Assembly (NCBI GenBank): GCA_029964075.1
Contig: CM057135.1
Span: forward strand, 15,092,863 to 15,156,862
Reading direction: 5' to 3'
DNA from: Patiria pectinifera
Lineage: Eukaryota; Echinodermata; Asteroidea; Valvatida; Asterinidae
Length of the DNA: 64,000 bases
Positions 19,193-27,494 of the stretch are shown here, in pieces (within the stretch, counting starts at the first letter, position 1; each line of letters opens with the position of its first letter). The notes under the pieces were generated by a model that had not been told where the DNA came from, made no database searches, and was given only the letters and a program-made list of their open reading frames with translations. The translations under genes were made by a program, and so were the position numbers.

Positions 19193-19309
19193 GGTGTTAA
19201 ATGGTGAGGGATCGATGAAAAAGTCATAATTATACGTAAAATAGCCTCCCTAAAAAGAATACAAGCAGGGTTCTGTTTTTTCTTCTTTTTTTTTTTTTTC
19301 TTCTTGAAA

Positions 19310-19505
19310 TTACACGTCAAGGTAGATTGTGGACACACCGTCTGCCGCTACCTTTCTTTTGGGATAGAAATAGGTAAAGGCCGACTTCTCCTGGACGTAG
19401 GTGTACATGGCCGCATGATGCATACGGAATCCACGATTAACCCCTCCTGCAGCGCACTGGGATTCCAGGACTTGCAGATACAGCTCCTTAATGAGGGCGC
19501 CCTAC
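19310..19505 (-). pseudogene. C-terminal remnant of a larger minus-strand gene
   Basis: A 64-codon frame encodes IKELYLQVLESQCAAGGVNR and ends in YFYPKRKVAADGVSTIYLDV. It begins at a stop codon rather than an ATG and looks like the tail of a bigger protein. The pattern KR-x-V-x2-DGV-x-T resembles C-terminal tails that I recall from Polinton polymerase or polymerase-adjacent genes, but I cannot decide which. It could be all that remains of the lost polymerase. Confidence 0.35.
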
Positions 19506-19542
19506 TCCCTAGCAACGATACCCTTTTTCGTGCTTGTCAAAT

Positions 19543-19899
19543 ATGGATGTTGGGAAAATTATAGACGGGATTAAGAAGCGTCGAGGGGACGTCCAGCCGC
19601 TAGTGGACTCCCTGAGAGCCGCCATAGTCATGAGTGCTCAAGGGGAGGTGTACCGTCGCTGGTACAACGAGTTGGTCATTAAGTTGTGGAGGAGGGGGCG
19701 CATCCATACCAAGAATTTCATAATATGGGAGAGTGCGACGCTGTCGGAGGAAGTTGTACGAGACGTCCGCCTCCAAGTCATGGAGAACATGACTAATACT
19801 GAAAGGTATGACTTCCTCCAGTCGACAGAGATTCACCCAATCCTGGATGCCCTGGAGATACCAGAGGATTGGAAGGAACAGATTCAGTTTCGCAACTGA
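19543..19899 (+). CDS. Unknown 118-residue protein
   Basis: An ATG at 19543 opens a well-behaved frame (MDVGKIIDGIKKRRGDVQPL to PEDWKEQIQFRN). It is predicted to be helical, is rich in charged residues and Trp, and has no signal or membrane segment. The arrangement, helices ending in a conserved-looking FLQSTEIHPILDALEIP, is reminiscent of a death-domain-size fold, but I see no diagnostic motif. It is read opposite to the virion cluster and ends in a hairpin. Confidence 0.5.
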   Translation: MDVGKIIDGIKKRRGDVQPLVDSLRAAIVMSAQGEVYRRWYNELVIKLWRRGRIHTKNFIIWESATLSEEVVRDVRLQVMENMTNTERYDFLQSTEIHPILDALEIPEDWKEQIQFRN

Positions 19900-19912
19900 A
19901 TCTGTTCTTTCC
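19871..19912 (+). terminator. Hairpin overlapping the stop codon of the 118-residue gene
   Basis: Bases 19876-19889 (GAACAGATTCAGTT) pair perfectly with 19894-19907 around the loop TCGC. The stem extends by five further pairs with one G-T wobble. The TGA stop lies inside the 3' arm. A 3'-end processing or termination role is inferred from position. Confidence 0.45.
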
Positions 19913-20089
19913 AAGAACAACCCAACCGGCCCTTTTTAGGGCCACACGATGTTAAAAAGAGATTAGAAATCCATGTCTGTGTGAGTGTTTTGTTTTGTAA
20001 GCTTTAATTCGCAATACCGACGAAAGCGCCCCGCGTGCGCGCGGTAGTGTCGCGCGTGCACGCGCGCGCGTGCTCACGCGGACACTTTC

Positions 20090-20130
20090 AGACAAGTCCA
20101 GACAAGACGTAGACAAGTCCAGACTTGTCT
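20090..20130 (+). promoter_or_regulatory. p53-family-type decamers upstream of the zinc-finger gene
   Basis: Decamers AGACAAGTCC (20090), AGACAAGACG (20100, imperfect), AGACAAGTCC (20111) and AGACTTGTCT (20121) are packed together. The last two form a spacer-free 20-bp match to the p53-family consensus RRRCWWGYYY twice. They lie 162 bp before the zinc-finger ATG and resemble the decamers in the inverted repeats, which suggests shared control of the two regulatory transcription units. Confidence 0.5.
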
Positions 20131-20291
20131 GTCTCACTCGCACAACGTTACAATCGATCATACAGCACGGTTGTTATTCAGTGTGCACTTGGCCACTGTT
20201 GCATTCGCATCGCATTCATTGCCGACGTTTATTACACGATAGAAAACAGTGAGTGGTGGGGATTTGACCCACGGCATCGGAGTTGGAGGAA

Positions 20292-22938
20292 ATGGATCGC
20301 GTCGAGCGGGAGTGGGTAAACTGGCCGTTTGAAGGAAGCCCGGATTTAACATCGTCCCAGCTCATCACGGTGCAAGACATCGCCGATGCATTGATCGAAG
20401 CAGTAAGTACCCTATGACGGTGCATTTTTTGTTCAGTGTGCATGCATCCTCCTTGTCATAGCCTAGTACAGTTAGGCCTAGACTTATAATTTTTAGGCCT
20501 ACCTATATTTAGCCTAGACCTAGGCCTACGACCTGCATAGGCCTATTTTTTCCTGAAACTGCATGTGAACGAACTATAACAAAAGGGTCCAGCATGTCCA
20601 GTAGACTGTGACTGTAGGCTAGCTCCCCAACACGCAGCTCCCCAACACGCAGCTCCCCAACACGCAGCTTCCCAACACGTAGCTCCCCAGTACACGAGAC
20701 GACAGGTACGACTTATAATTCATTATTTTGTGATCCCAGTTTTGTTTTGTTTTGTTTAGTTTTTTCGGGGACCCGCTAGTACAATCTTTCGCGTGCGCGC
20801 ATTTGTGAGTGCATGGTTCATATACGCCATAATTCGATACGTTACTGAGTCCGCCGCGATAGCTCCGCCGTTAGTGTGACCGATTGCTAAGCGGGAGATA
20901 CCGGGTTCGAATCCGAGCGCGTCCACTTTACCTCAATTTTTTTTTTTTTTTTTTTTTTTAATTTTAAGGGAAATAAGGACCGAAATCCGCGTAAGTAAAA
21001 TCTCACCGGCGTGACCTGGCCTGTGGTGACGACGTTCTCATCGGGCCAGTTGTGATAGGTCTACCCAAAGTGTAGTTTTTTCCCCCATGTGTTACAAAAT
21101 CACATTCATTGCCTTCTTTTCATATTCAGAACGAGGCTCATCTTCCCGGTCCCGCGAGGACGCTTTCTCCCCCGAGCGAAACTTTTCGATCATGTCTCCG
21201 GGAAATGCAGAACGAAAATGAGGTAAGGGTGGTATTTAATTAAGGCCAAAAAGTTTTTAAATGTGTATGATGAACATTTTTCTGTACCGCCAATACATAT
21301 TTTTACAACTAGAGTGTTGTGTAATGTGACTGTTATTTTGTTTGTTTTTCCAATCATTCAGGAGTCTCCCATACTGATCCCGGATACGGAGGACCAAAGC
21401 ATTAAAGAGTTACTCATACACGGAACACCACCCCTACATTCATTGGATATTCGTGGTGATATTCGTATAATCTCACCGGCGTGACCTGGCCTGTGGTGAC
21501 GACGTTCTCATCGGGCCAGTTGTGATAGGTCTACCCAAAGTGTAGTTTTTTCCCCCATGTGTTACAAAATCACATTCATTGCCTTCTTTTCATATTCAGA
21601 ACGAGGCTCATCTTCCCGGTCCCGCGAGGACGCTTTCTCCCCCGAGCGAAACTTTTCGATCATGTCTCCGGGAAATGCAGAACGAAAATGAGGTAAGGGT
21701 GGTATTTAATTAAGGCCAAAAAGTTTTTAAATGTGTATGATGAACATTTTTCTGTACCGCCAATACATATTTTTACAACTAGAGTGTTGTGTAATGTGAC
21801 TGTTATTTTGTTTGTTTTTCCAATCATTCAGGAGTCTCCCATACTGATCCCGGATACGGAGGACCAAAGCATTAAAGAGTTACTCATACACGGAACACCA
21901 CCCCTACATTCATTGGATATTCGTGGAGGTGGAGCCATTTCTCCTCCGATGGACATGGACACATCAGAGCTCCCCCTTGACGATGATGACGATGATGACG
22001 ATGACGATGATAGTTCCATTATATCCCCTTCTCCAACGGGTACAGATGGGGACATCAAATACATCCGCGGTCCCACACAGAAGGAGAATCCTGTATCGCC
22101 AGAAGACATGGACAGCTCGACCCCGGTTAGTATGTAAAGTCTGTATATTCAATTCGATGACTGATAATGTATTTGAATATTTATGTAACATACTTTTTTG
22201 CATCAGTACAACATTGTATTGATTGATTGAGATATTTTTTTTTGATTATTATTTTTTTTAACCCATGCTCAGAATTCTAATGCACAACTGGGACACCGCA
22301 CCGACAACGCAAACGGTGAAACCACAGATCTCACCTGCTCGGTCTGTAATCAGAAGTTTACCCGCCGGGACAACCTGAAGCGACACAAGAAAAAACACAG
22401 CAAGACCGCCTTTCCCTGTCCTGCCTGTGAGAAGTCTTTCACGAGGCCCGATGCTTTGAAGAGGCACCGAAAGACTCATGCAAAACGACATACAGCGAGT
22501 CACCGGCAAGACACTGATGGCATCCATCAGGACGGTAATGAACACACGGGTTTGGGGCCTTCGGCCCCCAAAAAGAAGTGTACTAGGGACACTAAACAAA
22601 AGACCAAGAAAGATGTAAATGCCAGTACATCAAAAGTCCCAGATATGAGCAAAAATAAACCAGCCCCTTCCCCCAAGAAACAGAGCATTAAATGTTCGAC
22701 ATGCGGCAAGGGTTTCGGCCGACGTGACGCCATGCTGCGACACGTGAGAAAATACTGCCGGTCTGCCTCCACCACCCAAGAACGCGACCCGTCGCCAGAA
22801 AACCATCAACAGCAGCCTGAACATGACGAGCCCCTACTAGAAGATTCACCAATCTTGGGCCTGTTTATCGTCATGTATTTAATAATTGGCATGGCCCTCT
22901 TAATAGTCGATCACAGACACGCCTCGAGGAACGTCTAG
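20292..22938 (+). CDS. Spliced C2H2 zinc-finger gene, truncated into the inverted repeat
   Basis: Four exons, all phase 0, have good GT-AG sites: 20292-20402 (MDRVEREWVNWPF), 21600-21692 or its duplicate 21130-21222, 21832-22125 (with a run of 11 Asp) and 22273-22938. The last exon has three fingers: CSVCNQKFTRRDNLKRHKKKH, FPCPACEKSFTRPDALKRH and a C2HC-like CSTCGKGFGRRDAMLRH. Related Polinton polymerases, as I recall, carry such fingers in front of the polymerase domain, so this is probably the N-terminal region of a lost PolB gene or a separate DNA-binding regulator. From 22857 on, the coding sequence is inverted-repeat DNA and encodes an accidental hydrophobic tail (IVMYLIIGMALLIV). Confidence 0.65.
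20622..20690. repeat. 15-bp tandem repeat in intron 1
   Basis: About four and a half copies of AGCTCCCCAACACGC stand head to tail. The preceding 160 bases are rich in TAGGCC palindromes. Both lie in the first intron of the zinc-finger gene and have no apparent function. Confidence 0.75.
20852..20935 (+). other. tRNA-like sequence in intron 1 of the zinc-finger gene
   Basis: A perfect B-box (GGTTCGAATCC) and an anticodon-like loop TTGCTAA (anticodon GCT, Ser-type) are present, followed after about 12 bases by a long T-run that would stop RNA polymerase III. The acceptor and D stems do not pair convincingly, so it is a decayed tRNA or SINE head rather than a functional tRNA. Confidence 0.35.
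20999..21926. repeat. Exact 458-bp tandem duplication inside the zinc-finger gene
   Basis: Bases 20999-21456 recur at 21469-21926 with no difference that I can see, at a spacing of 470 bp. The unit contains exon 2 whole and the first 95 bases of exon 3 with its acceptor. The 12-bp filler repeats GATATTCGT from the unit end, which suggests a slippage or microhomology event. Identity shows that it is recent. Confidence 0.9.
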
Positions 22939-23921
22939 AAACAATGTCAGTCACGAGGGCACTCTCTGGGTTCAATTCTACATCGAAACGTACTTTATGG
23001 ACATGGACTGTACAGTAGTTTATTCCTAAGGTGTTATTTAAAATGTTAACTTTGTTGGTTACTGTTGATGAACTTGTAAATATTGTTACTGATTGAGTTC
23101 CAAGCCTTCATTGTAACATACGTTATCGTCATGTAGGGCTATGTCACACGCGGCAATTTACAGGCACCCAGTTCCTGGCAGTTTCCCAGAAAACAGAAAA
23201 CACACACACACAAATAATCAAATTTTTATTTTACCATTATTGTCTTAGAGCCAGAAAAAAAAATATGGTCAGAACAATGCTGTTTGCGTCATAAATAAGT
23301 TCCCTTTTTTCTCTGCATTGCCACTGGTCGCCTATAAGTTGCCTGTGAAAATTGCCTCGCGTGGGATGACCCTCATTATTTTGGTGGTTGTTTATTCTTC
23401 ATTTAAAATGTATTATTATGCTCAGAATGTTAATGTTGTTGATTAGAAATAAAAGCACGTGTTCAAGTGTTGATGAAACGAAAGAAAAATCAATTGTTGT
23501 CTTTTTTTTTTTTTTTGTCTGACTGTTACCTTTACTTAGTATAGGGTAAACTGCAATAATTTCCATCGACTTTAGAGACTCCTAATCGATTGGACTCGGC
23601 GTTCGATATACGCGAGGTTTAACTATTGAAAAACAAAGCAAACAAACACACACTTTTGTTAAATTTCAACTGGAACAAACGCAACTTCTTATGAATTGTT
23701 AGACTATTATCCTTAAAAGTTCATAACACTTCAATTCGTTTAAACACTCAACAGTTCGGCAATGGTGAACGACAGCAATTTGGAGTTTTCCTTCTTTTTT
23801 TGAGTTTCCTACAACCGAATCATGACTCTGAATGAATTATTAATACTCTGAATGAATTATTAATACTCTGAATGAATTATTTCTAGAGTCCATTGCTTAT
23901 TATAAGTGTCCACGGTGCATA

Positions 23922-24397
23922 TTACATAATTCTGTTCATGAGTTCAACCGCACGAGAACCATCCGCGCAGTAGTACCACTGAATAATGTCTGTGGAGTCA
24001 GTCTCCCACGAGTACAGAGTTTCAGTGACGATCGAGGCAATCTCTTCTTCCACTCCCTCGTACGTGTAGTCGGCACCAAATTGAACAGATATCTGGTTGT
24101 AGATGTCAACGACTCGGCTGACTTGCACACACGATACCGCCTCCTCGTAGTAGTCGTCCACAAAGTCGTACAGGTGTGACTCAACAGCTTTTCCATAAGC
24201 CATACAGGCAAGGTCAAACTGACTAGGCCAGTCTTCGACGCAACCTTCGCACGGTTCCTGTGCAAGTTTTTGGTAAACGAGTCTGATGATATTGTCCGTG
24301 ATCAGTTTGGCCAAGATGCTCTCCACCAATGACCGAACATTTCTCCGTCTCTTTCGTGCATCTTGCTCCAAATTGCCGTCGTCATCATCGCCGTCGT
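23922..24397 (-). CDS. Cys/DWPSQ-motif protein gene, right copy
   Basis: This copy keeps the reading frame that the left copy loses. It runs open from the acceptor-like site at 24397 to the stop at 23922, about 158 codons. The motif reads CEGCVEDWPSQFDLACM, so the His present in the left copy is Leu here, which would weaken any metal site. Translation start is unresolved, because the first in-frame ATG lies within the motif; splicing from the PC4 exon is the likeliest solution. Confidence 0.5.
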
Positions 24398-24435
24398 CTG
24401 CAACGTGACCAAACGAAGAAAATCGGGTTAGGTCA

Positions 24436-25183
24436 TCAGTACATATTGTTCAGGGCTTCGGAAATCTTCTTGCTCTGCATGCTCAGTTTCCTCCATTGTT
24501 CGGGATTGAGATTGATCCCCTTCTTGCCTGCAAGGATTTTTGCGCTGTTACCGCTAGTATAATACTCGCGTATGTTCACGTAAGGTCGACCCTTAAAACG
24601 CTTGACGACAGCGTATCGCTCACCTCCGATCTGGAAGCGGACTGCACTCCTCTCGTTCTTAGCTTGGTCGGGATCAGGGGCAAACTTGCGCTTGACACCG
24701 GCTTTGGTGGACTTGCTACTGGTGCTAGCCGCGTCACTGGATCCAGAAGCAACGGTAAGGCGAAGGCTGCTGCACCGGTGGTACTGCGGCAGGGGCATTC
24801 AGCTGGGCCACAGCTGCTGCTAAGATGTCGTTGATGGGCTGCGGCTGGACTACGGCAGGCCCGGTGGGCTGAGGGTGGACTACGGCAGAGCCGGTGGGCT
24901 GTGGCTGTGTGGCAGCTCCGTCATTGAGATCCGCTACACCCGGGGCGTCCCACTTACTCTCACGAGTGACAAAGTTGTAGTAGTACACCTTTCCGTGGGT
25001 CGCACTGTAAGCGACTCTCCAACCAGCTTCCATCAGGGCAGGGGAGAGAACATTCCCGGCATTGCTTTTCACAGTGACTTCCTCGACCACCTCCGGAGTC
25101 GGTGGCTCTGGTGCGTGCTCCCCACCTCCAGACATCGTGCTCCCCACATTTGTCGTGATCGTCAAGTCCGGGTGACCAACCAT
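24436..25183 (-). pseudogene. WW-PC4 fusion protein gene, right copy
   Basis: Same gene as at 10858 on the opposite end. Here the ATG (25183), the WW domain and the proline-rich spacer are in one frame, but a 5-bp deletion near 24757 relative to the left copy shifts the frame before the PC4 domain. The PC4 domain is itself intact down to the stop at 24436. The two end copies therefore carry different lesions. Confidence 0.75.
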
Positions 25184-25408
25184 TATTGCAGCACGAATAC
25201 AGTGGAAACACTAGCAATAGCAGTAGACTTTCTAAAATAAGGTGTGCTCTCTTCAACGCTTTACGACGAAATGATGAATACGGTTTGAAATGGTGTAGTT
25301 TTGTTTTGATCCACCCCTCCTACAACCAATCAAATAAGGCGCGCAGTTGCTAAACAACCATCCGTCCAATCACTGCTTTAGCTATTAAAAACAATGATGT
25401 CATCGTTG

Positions 25409-25627
25409 AGACATGTCCAGACTTGTCCAGACTTGCCCGGACTTGCCCGCACTTGTCCGCGCATGCGCAGTGCTAACGCGCGCCATATACACATCCAAAA
25501 CATAAACAATAAAAAGAAACAGAAAAAAAATCCACGCGCATGCGCAGTATCAACTCGTGACGTCATCCTATGACGTCATCCAGTCACGCCCACATCCTGT
25601 GACGTCATCCTATGACGTCATCCTCAT
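25409..25627 (-). promoter_or_regulatory. Right copy of the promoter cluster
   Basis: This mirrors the left cluster. Decamers start at 25409, 25419, 25429, 25439 and 25449, one more than on the left, and CRE sites start at 25558, 25571, 25600 and 25613. It would drive the right WW-PC4 copy on the minus strand. The changed decamer number shows that the array expands or contracts between the two ends. Confidence 0.6.
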
Positions 25628-25717
25628 ACATAGGCATGCTACGCATGCGCAATTCACTCCCTCCACTTCCACCACACAAAACGGGGCATGATTTACGCCA
25701 CACCTACTACTTACCCA

Positions 25718-26057
25718 TCTTTCTTACATTTAACGCTATAGTCCTCAGAGTCAAGAGAATCTGTCTGGTTTCCTTTGATCCGTTAACCTTAGTAAGCCTT
25801 TACCAGTGTCATAAAATAAACCTCCTGTTTTGAGAATAAATTGTTGGTATCTCGGAGATATTGGTTTACTGTATATGTTATAAGTATCGTAAAACTCATC
25901 AACGCGACCATTAGTGACCATGCTTCTTCCTTGATCTAAAACGTCATCTATGTCGGTAGTGAGGATTGGTGGTGCAGGAGTATCAAAGTTGTCGTCCAGA
26001 TTGGTCTCTGCCATCGTAACCATCAACGGGATCCAAGTCAAATCTTCCCTCAGCCAT
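25718..26057 (-). pseudogene. 5' part of the outer-element gene split by the Polinton
   Basis: An ATG at 26057 opens MAEGRFDLDPVDGYDG. After a frame change near 26010 the coding sequence continues as ETNLDDNFDTPAPPILTT and YNIYSKPISPRYQQFILKTG, then changes frame again near 25790 and runs into the Polinton target duplication. The matching 3' part is at 10198-10333. The protein is unrecognised, soluble-looking and acidic at its N-terminus. The Polinton insertion is therefore inside a viral coding sequence. Confidence 0.65.
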
Positions 26058-26079
26058 TTATTTAATAAACCTATTTAAA

Positions 26080-26338
26080 TTATGTCGTTTTCATTATACT
26101 GCCCGGTAGTCTACCCTGGGTTACCAACCAATTTTGCGTGGCCAGAGCTCCACTTATAATACCCGTCAATTTAACCGCATCTTCTACGCTTAGTTTGTCT
26201 AAGTCCGGCGCTTTCATTTTGAGTAGTTCATTTCCTACCATGGTGGTGCAGGAGTATCAAAGTTGTCGTCAAAAGACCCGATATGACGGCACCGTGATAA
26301 ATCGTATTTGCTTTTCCGTTGGTGTCAAAGTTACTCAT
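26080..26338 (-). pseudogene. Small hydrophobic protein of the outer element, frame-broken
   Basis: The ATG at 26338 opens MSNFDTNGKANTIYHGAVIS in one frame. A second frame, from about 26242, gives MVGNELLKMKAPDLDKLSVE and ends at 26080. The switch coincides with a 30-bp block (26241-26270) identical to 25967-25996 in the neighbouring gene. The protein was probably a single-span membrane protein of about 85 residues. Confidence 0.5.
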
Positions 26339-26371
26339 CGTTTTTAATATAACAATTTTTAAATTGCTGTT

Positions 26372-26731
26372 TTATTCCATGTCAAGCGTTTTGGGGGCGC
26401 TGAGTGTAGTGGGTTGCGTTACTACCGGCACTGGCTGTACTACCGGCGCAGTTGCCTTACTGTTTAATACCAGCAAACCCACTCCTATCATCGACGCTAC
26501 AGCACCCCACATGGCCCAAGAGTTGTAGTCTGGTGAGCTCGTAGCTTCGTCCGATGTTACGTTCATTTTTGTTAATTTTAATTTCATCTGTCTATTGTGC
26601 TCGGCTACAGCTTTACCCTGCTGAATTTGTTTAGGATTTTTAGTCTTGGTCACTCTTTTTATCGGTTGGGGTGTCTCTGTCTCTGCTGGTTGAGCCGCAA
26701 GCGTTGCTGTCGCTGCTTTCTGATCTTCCAT
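26372..26731 (-). CDS. Single-span membrane protein of the outer element
   Basis: This is an intact 119-codon ORF from an ATG at 26731. The N-terminal half is charged and Gln/Lys-rich (NPKQIQQGKAVAEHNRQMKL). One hydrophobic span occurs at about residues 71-93 (WAMWGAVASMIGVGLLVL), and a Pro/Val/Thr-rich tail follows. It would be a type II-like or tail-anchored membrane protein. Family of unknown function; neighbours are other small membrane proteins and the packaging ATPase, so a virion membrane component is plausible. Confidence 0.6.
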   Translation of the reverse strand: MEDQKAATATLAAQPAETETPQPIKRVTKTKNPKQIQQGKAVAEHNRQMKLKLTKMNVTSDEATSSPDYNSWAMWGAVASMIGVGLLVLNSKATAPVVQPVPVVTQPTTLSAPKTLDME

Positions 26732-26785
26732 TTATTATATTAGGTTTATTAAATTTCAAATGTTTTGTTGTGATAATCGTAGAAA

Positions 26786-26902
26786 CTAGGGGGATATTAA
26801 AGTTCCGTACTTGTAACAAACGTCGCTCAACATACCAGCCATACTCGCGCTTTTAATAGGAGCAGAACTCAAGTCGTTGGTGAGTTCTTCTTCAGAATCC
26901 AT
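26786..26902 (-). CDS. 38-residue acidic small protein
   Basis: ATG at 26902, stop at 26786. The product begins MDSEEELTNDLSSAPIKSAS and ends YKYGTLISP. It fits neatly between two larger genes on the same strand, with gaps of 15 and 54 bases, which supports it despite its size. Function unknown. Confidence 0.4.
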   Translation of the reverse strand: MDSEEELTNDLSSAPIKSASMAGMLSDVCYKYGTLISP

Positions 26903-26917
26903 AGTGACGTTATATCC

Positions 26918-27193
26918 TCAAACTTGTACGGGTGTAACAACGGATAACACTCGCGAAAATAGACTTAAAGTGTATGTGCCAACAGTTTGAACAATTTCAT
27001 TTCCAAATTTAGTTTCGTACAGATGATACAGCTTTTCGAGTTCTTTACTGTCAAGAGCGTCGATATGTTTAACGGTGTATTCCTTTCCCAAGTACTTTCT
27101 AGAGTTTCCGGCTGCTACGACACCGCACAAACGATCTTTATGTTCTGCGTTGTGATCTTGTTCGTTCGTTAAAGTAAGTTTTAGGTCCTCCAT
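26918..27193 (-). CDS. 91-residue helical protein of the outer element
   Basis: This intact ORF from an ATG at 27193 contains VVAAGNSRKYLGKEYTVKHI, then an ALDSKELEKLYHLYETKFG helix, and ends in a mildly hydrophobic helix (TYTLSLFSRVLSVVTPV). I recall relatives with the same YLGK...LYxxYE pattern in Hydra, sponge and coral gene sets, linked to virus-like clusters. Function is unknown. It is the best-conserved-looking small gene of the right half and shows no lesion. Confidence 0.6.
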   Translation of the reverse strand: MEDLKLTLTNEQDHNAEHKDRLCGVVAAGNSRKYLGKEYTVKHIDALDSKELEKLYHLYETKFGNEIVQTVGTYTLSLFSRVLSVVTPVQV

Positions 27194-27209
27194 TTAATTA
27201 GAAACGAAT

Positions 27210-27326
27210 TTAATTTTGTTGTAGCTTTTGCAACTTTGTTACAAGGTATTCGTAGGTGTAAAACGATAGATTAAACGATATGATGATAATAGCCAAAAAC
27301 TGCAAATACTTGAATATTGCTATCAT
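27210..27326 (-). CDS. 38-residue single-span membrane peptide
   Basis: ATG at 27326, stop at 27210. Residues 4-28 (IFKYLQFLAIIIISFNLSFY) form one membrane span, followed by a basic tail. It lies 16 bases upstream of the 91-residue gene on the same strand. Small size lowers confidence, but the spacing is operon-like. Confidence 0.4.
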   Translation of the reverse strand: MIAIFKYLQFLAIIIISFNLSFYTYEYLVTKLQKLQQN

Positions 27327-27371
27327 TTACTAACAGCAAAATGTATTTTGTTGACGTTTGTTGAATAGGTT

Positions 27372-27494
27372 GCTACTCACTTAACTATTAATTGCTACTC
27401 AACTAGCTATTAATTGTTACTAAACTAGCTATTAATTGTTATTCACCTAGCTATTAATTGTTACTCACCTAGCTATTAATTGTTACTCACCTAG
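27372..27494. repeat. 22-bp tandem repeat downstream of the packaging ATPase
   Basis: About five and a half copies of a unit containing CTAGCTATTAATTGTTACTC lie directly after the ATPase stop codon. The block separates the ATPase from the small-protein genes. Confidence 0.8.

Larger units (their letters stand above)
10340..25711. mobile_element. Complete Polinton/Maverick element, 15,372 bp
   Basis: The ends are inverted copies starting AGTAGTAGGTGTGGCG, which agrees with the AG...CT ends of the family. The element is flanked by the 6-bp direct repeat TACCCA (10334-10339 and 25712-25717), the size typical of Polinton integrase. Inside are protease, capsid, minor capsid, integrase and packaging ATPase genes, the family hallmarks. 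DNA polymerase B is missing apart from a doubtful remnant. Near-identical inverted repeats argue for a fairly recent insertion, while multiple frameshifts argue that this copy was already defective or has decayed since. Confidence 0.95.
22857..25711. repeat. Right terminal inverted repeat of the Polinton (about 2.86 kb)
   Basis: It is the reverse complement of 10340-13332, minus the 164-bp segment. Its inner edge (GGGCCTGTTTAT) lies inside the last exon of the zinc-finger gene, so the repeat boundary is also a gene truncation point. Bases 22939-23921 are non-coding. Confidence 0.92.

Noticed and set aside
19304-19564. 86-codon plus-strand ORF left of the 118-residue gene
   Set aside because: It is antisense to the better-looking minus-strand remnant (19310-19505) and has no recognisable feature.
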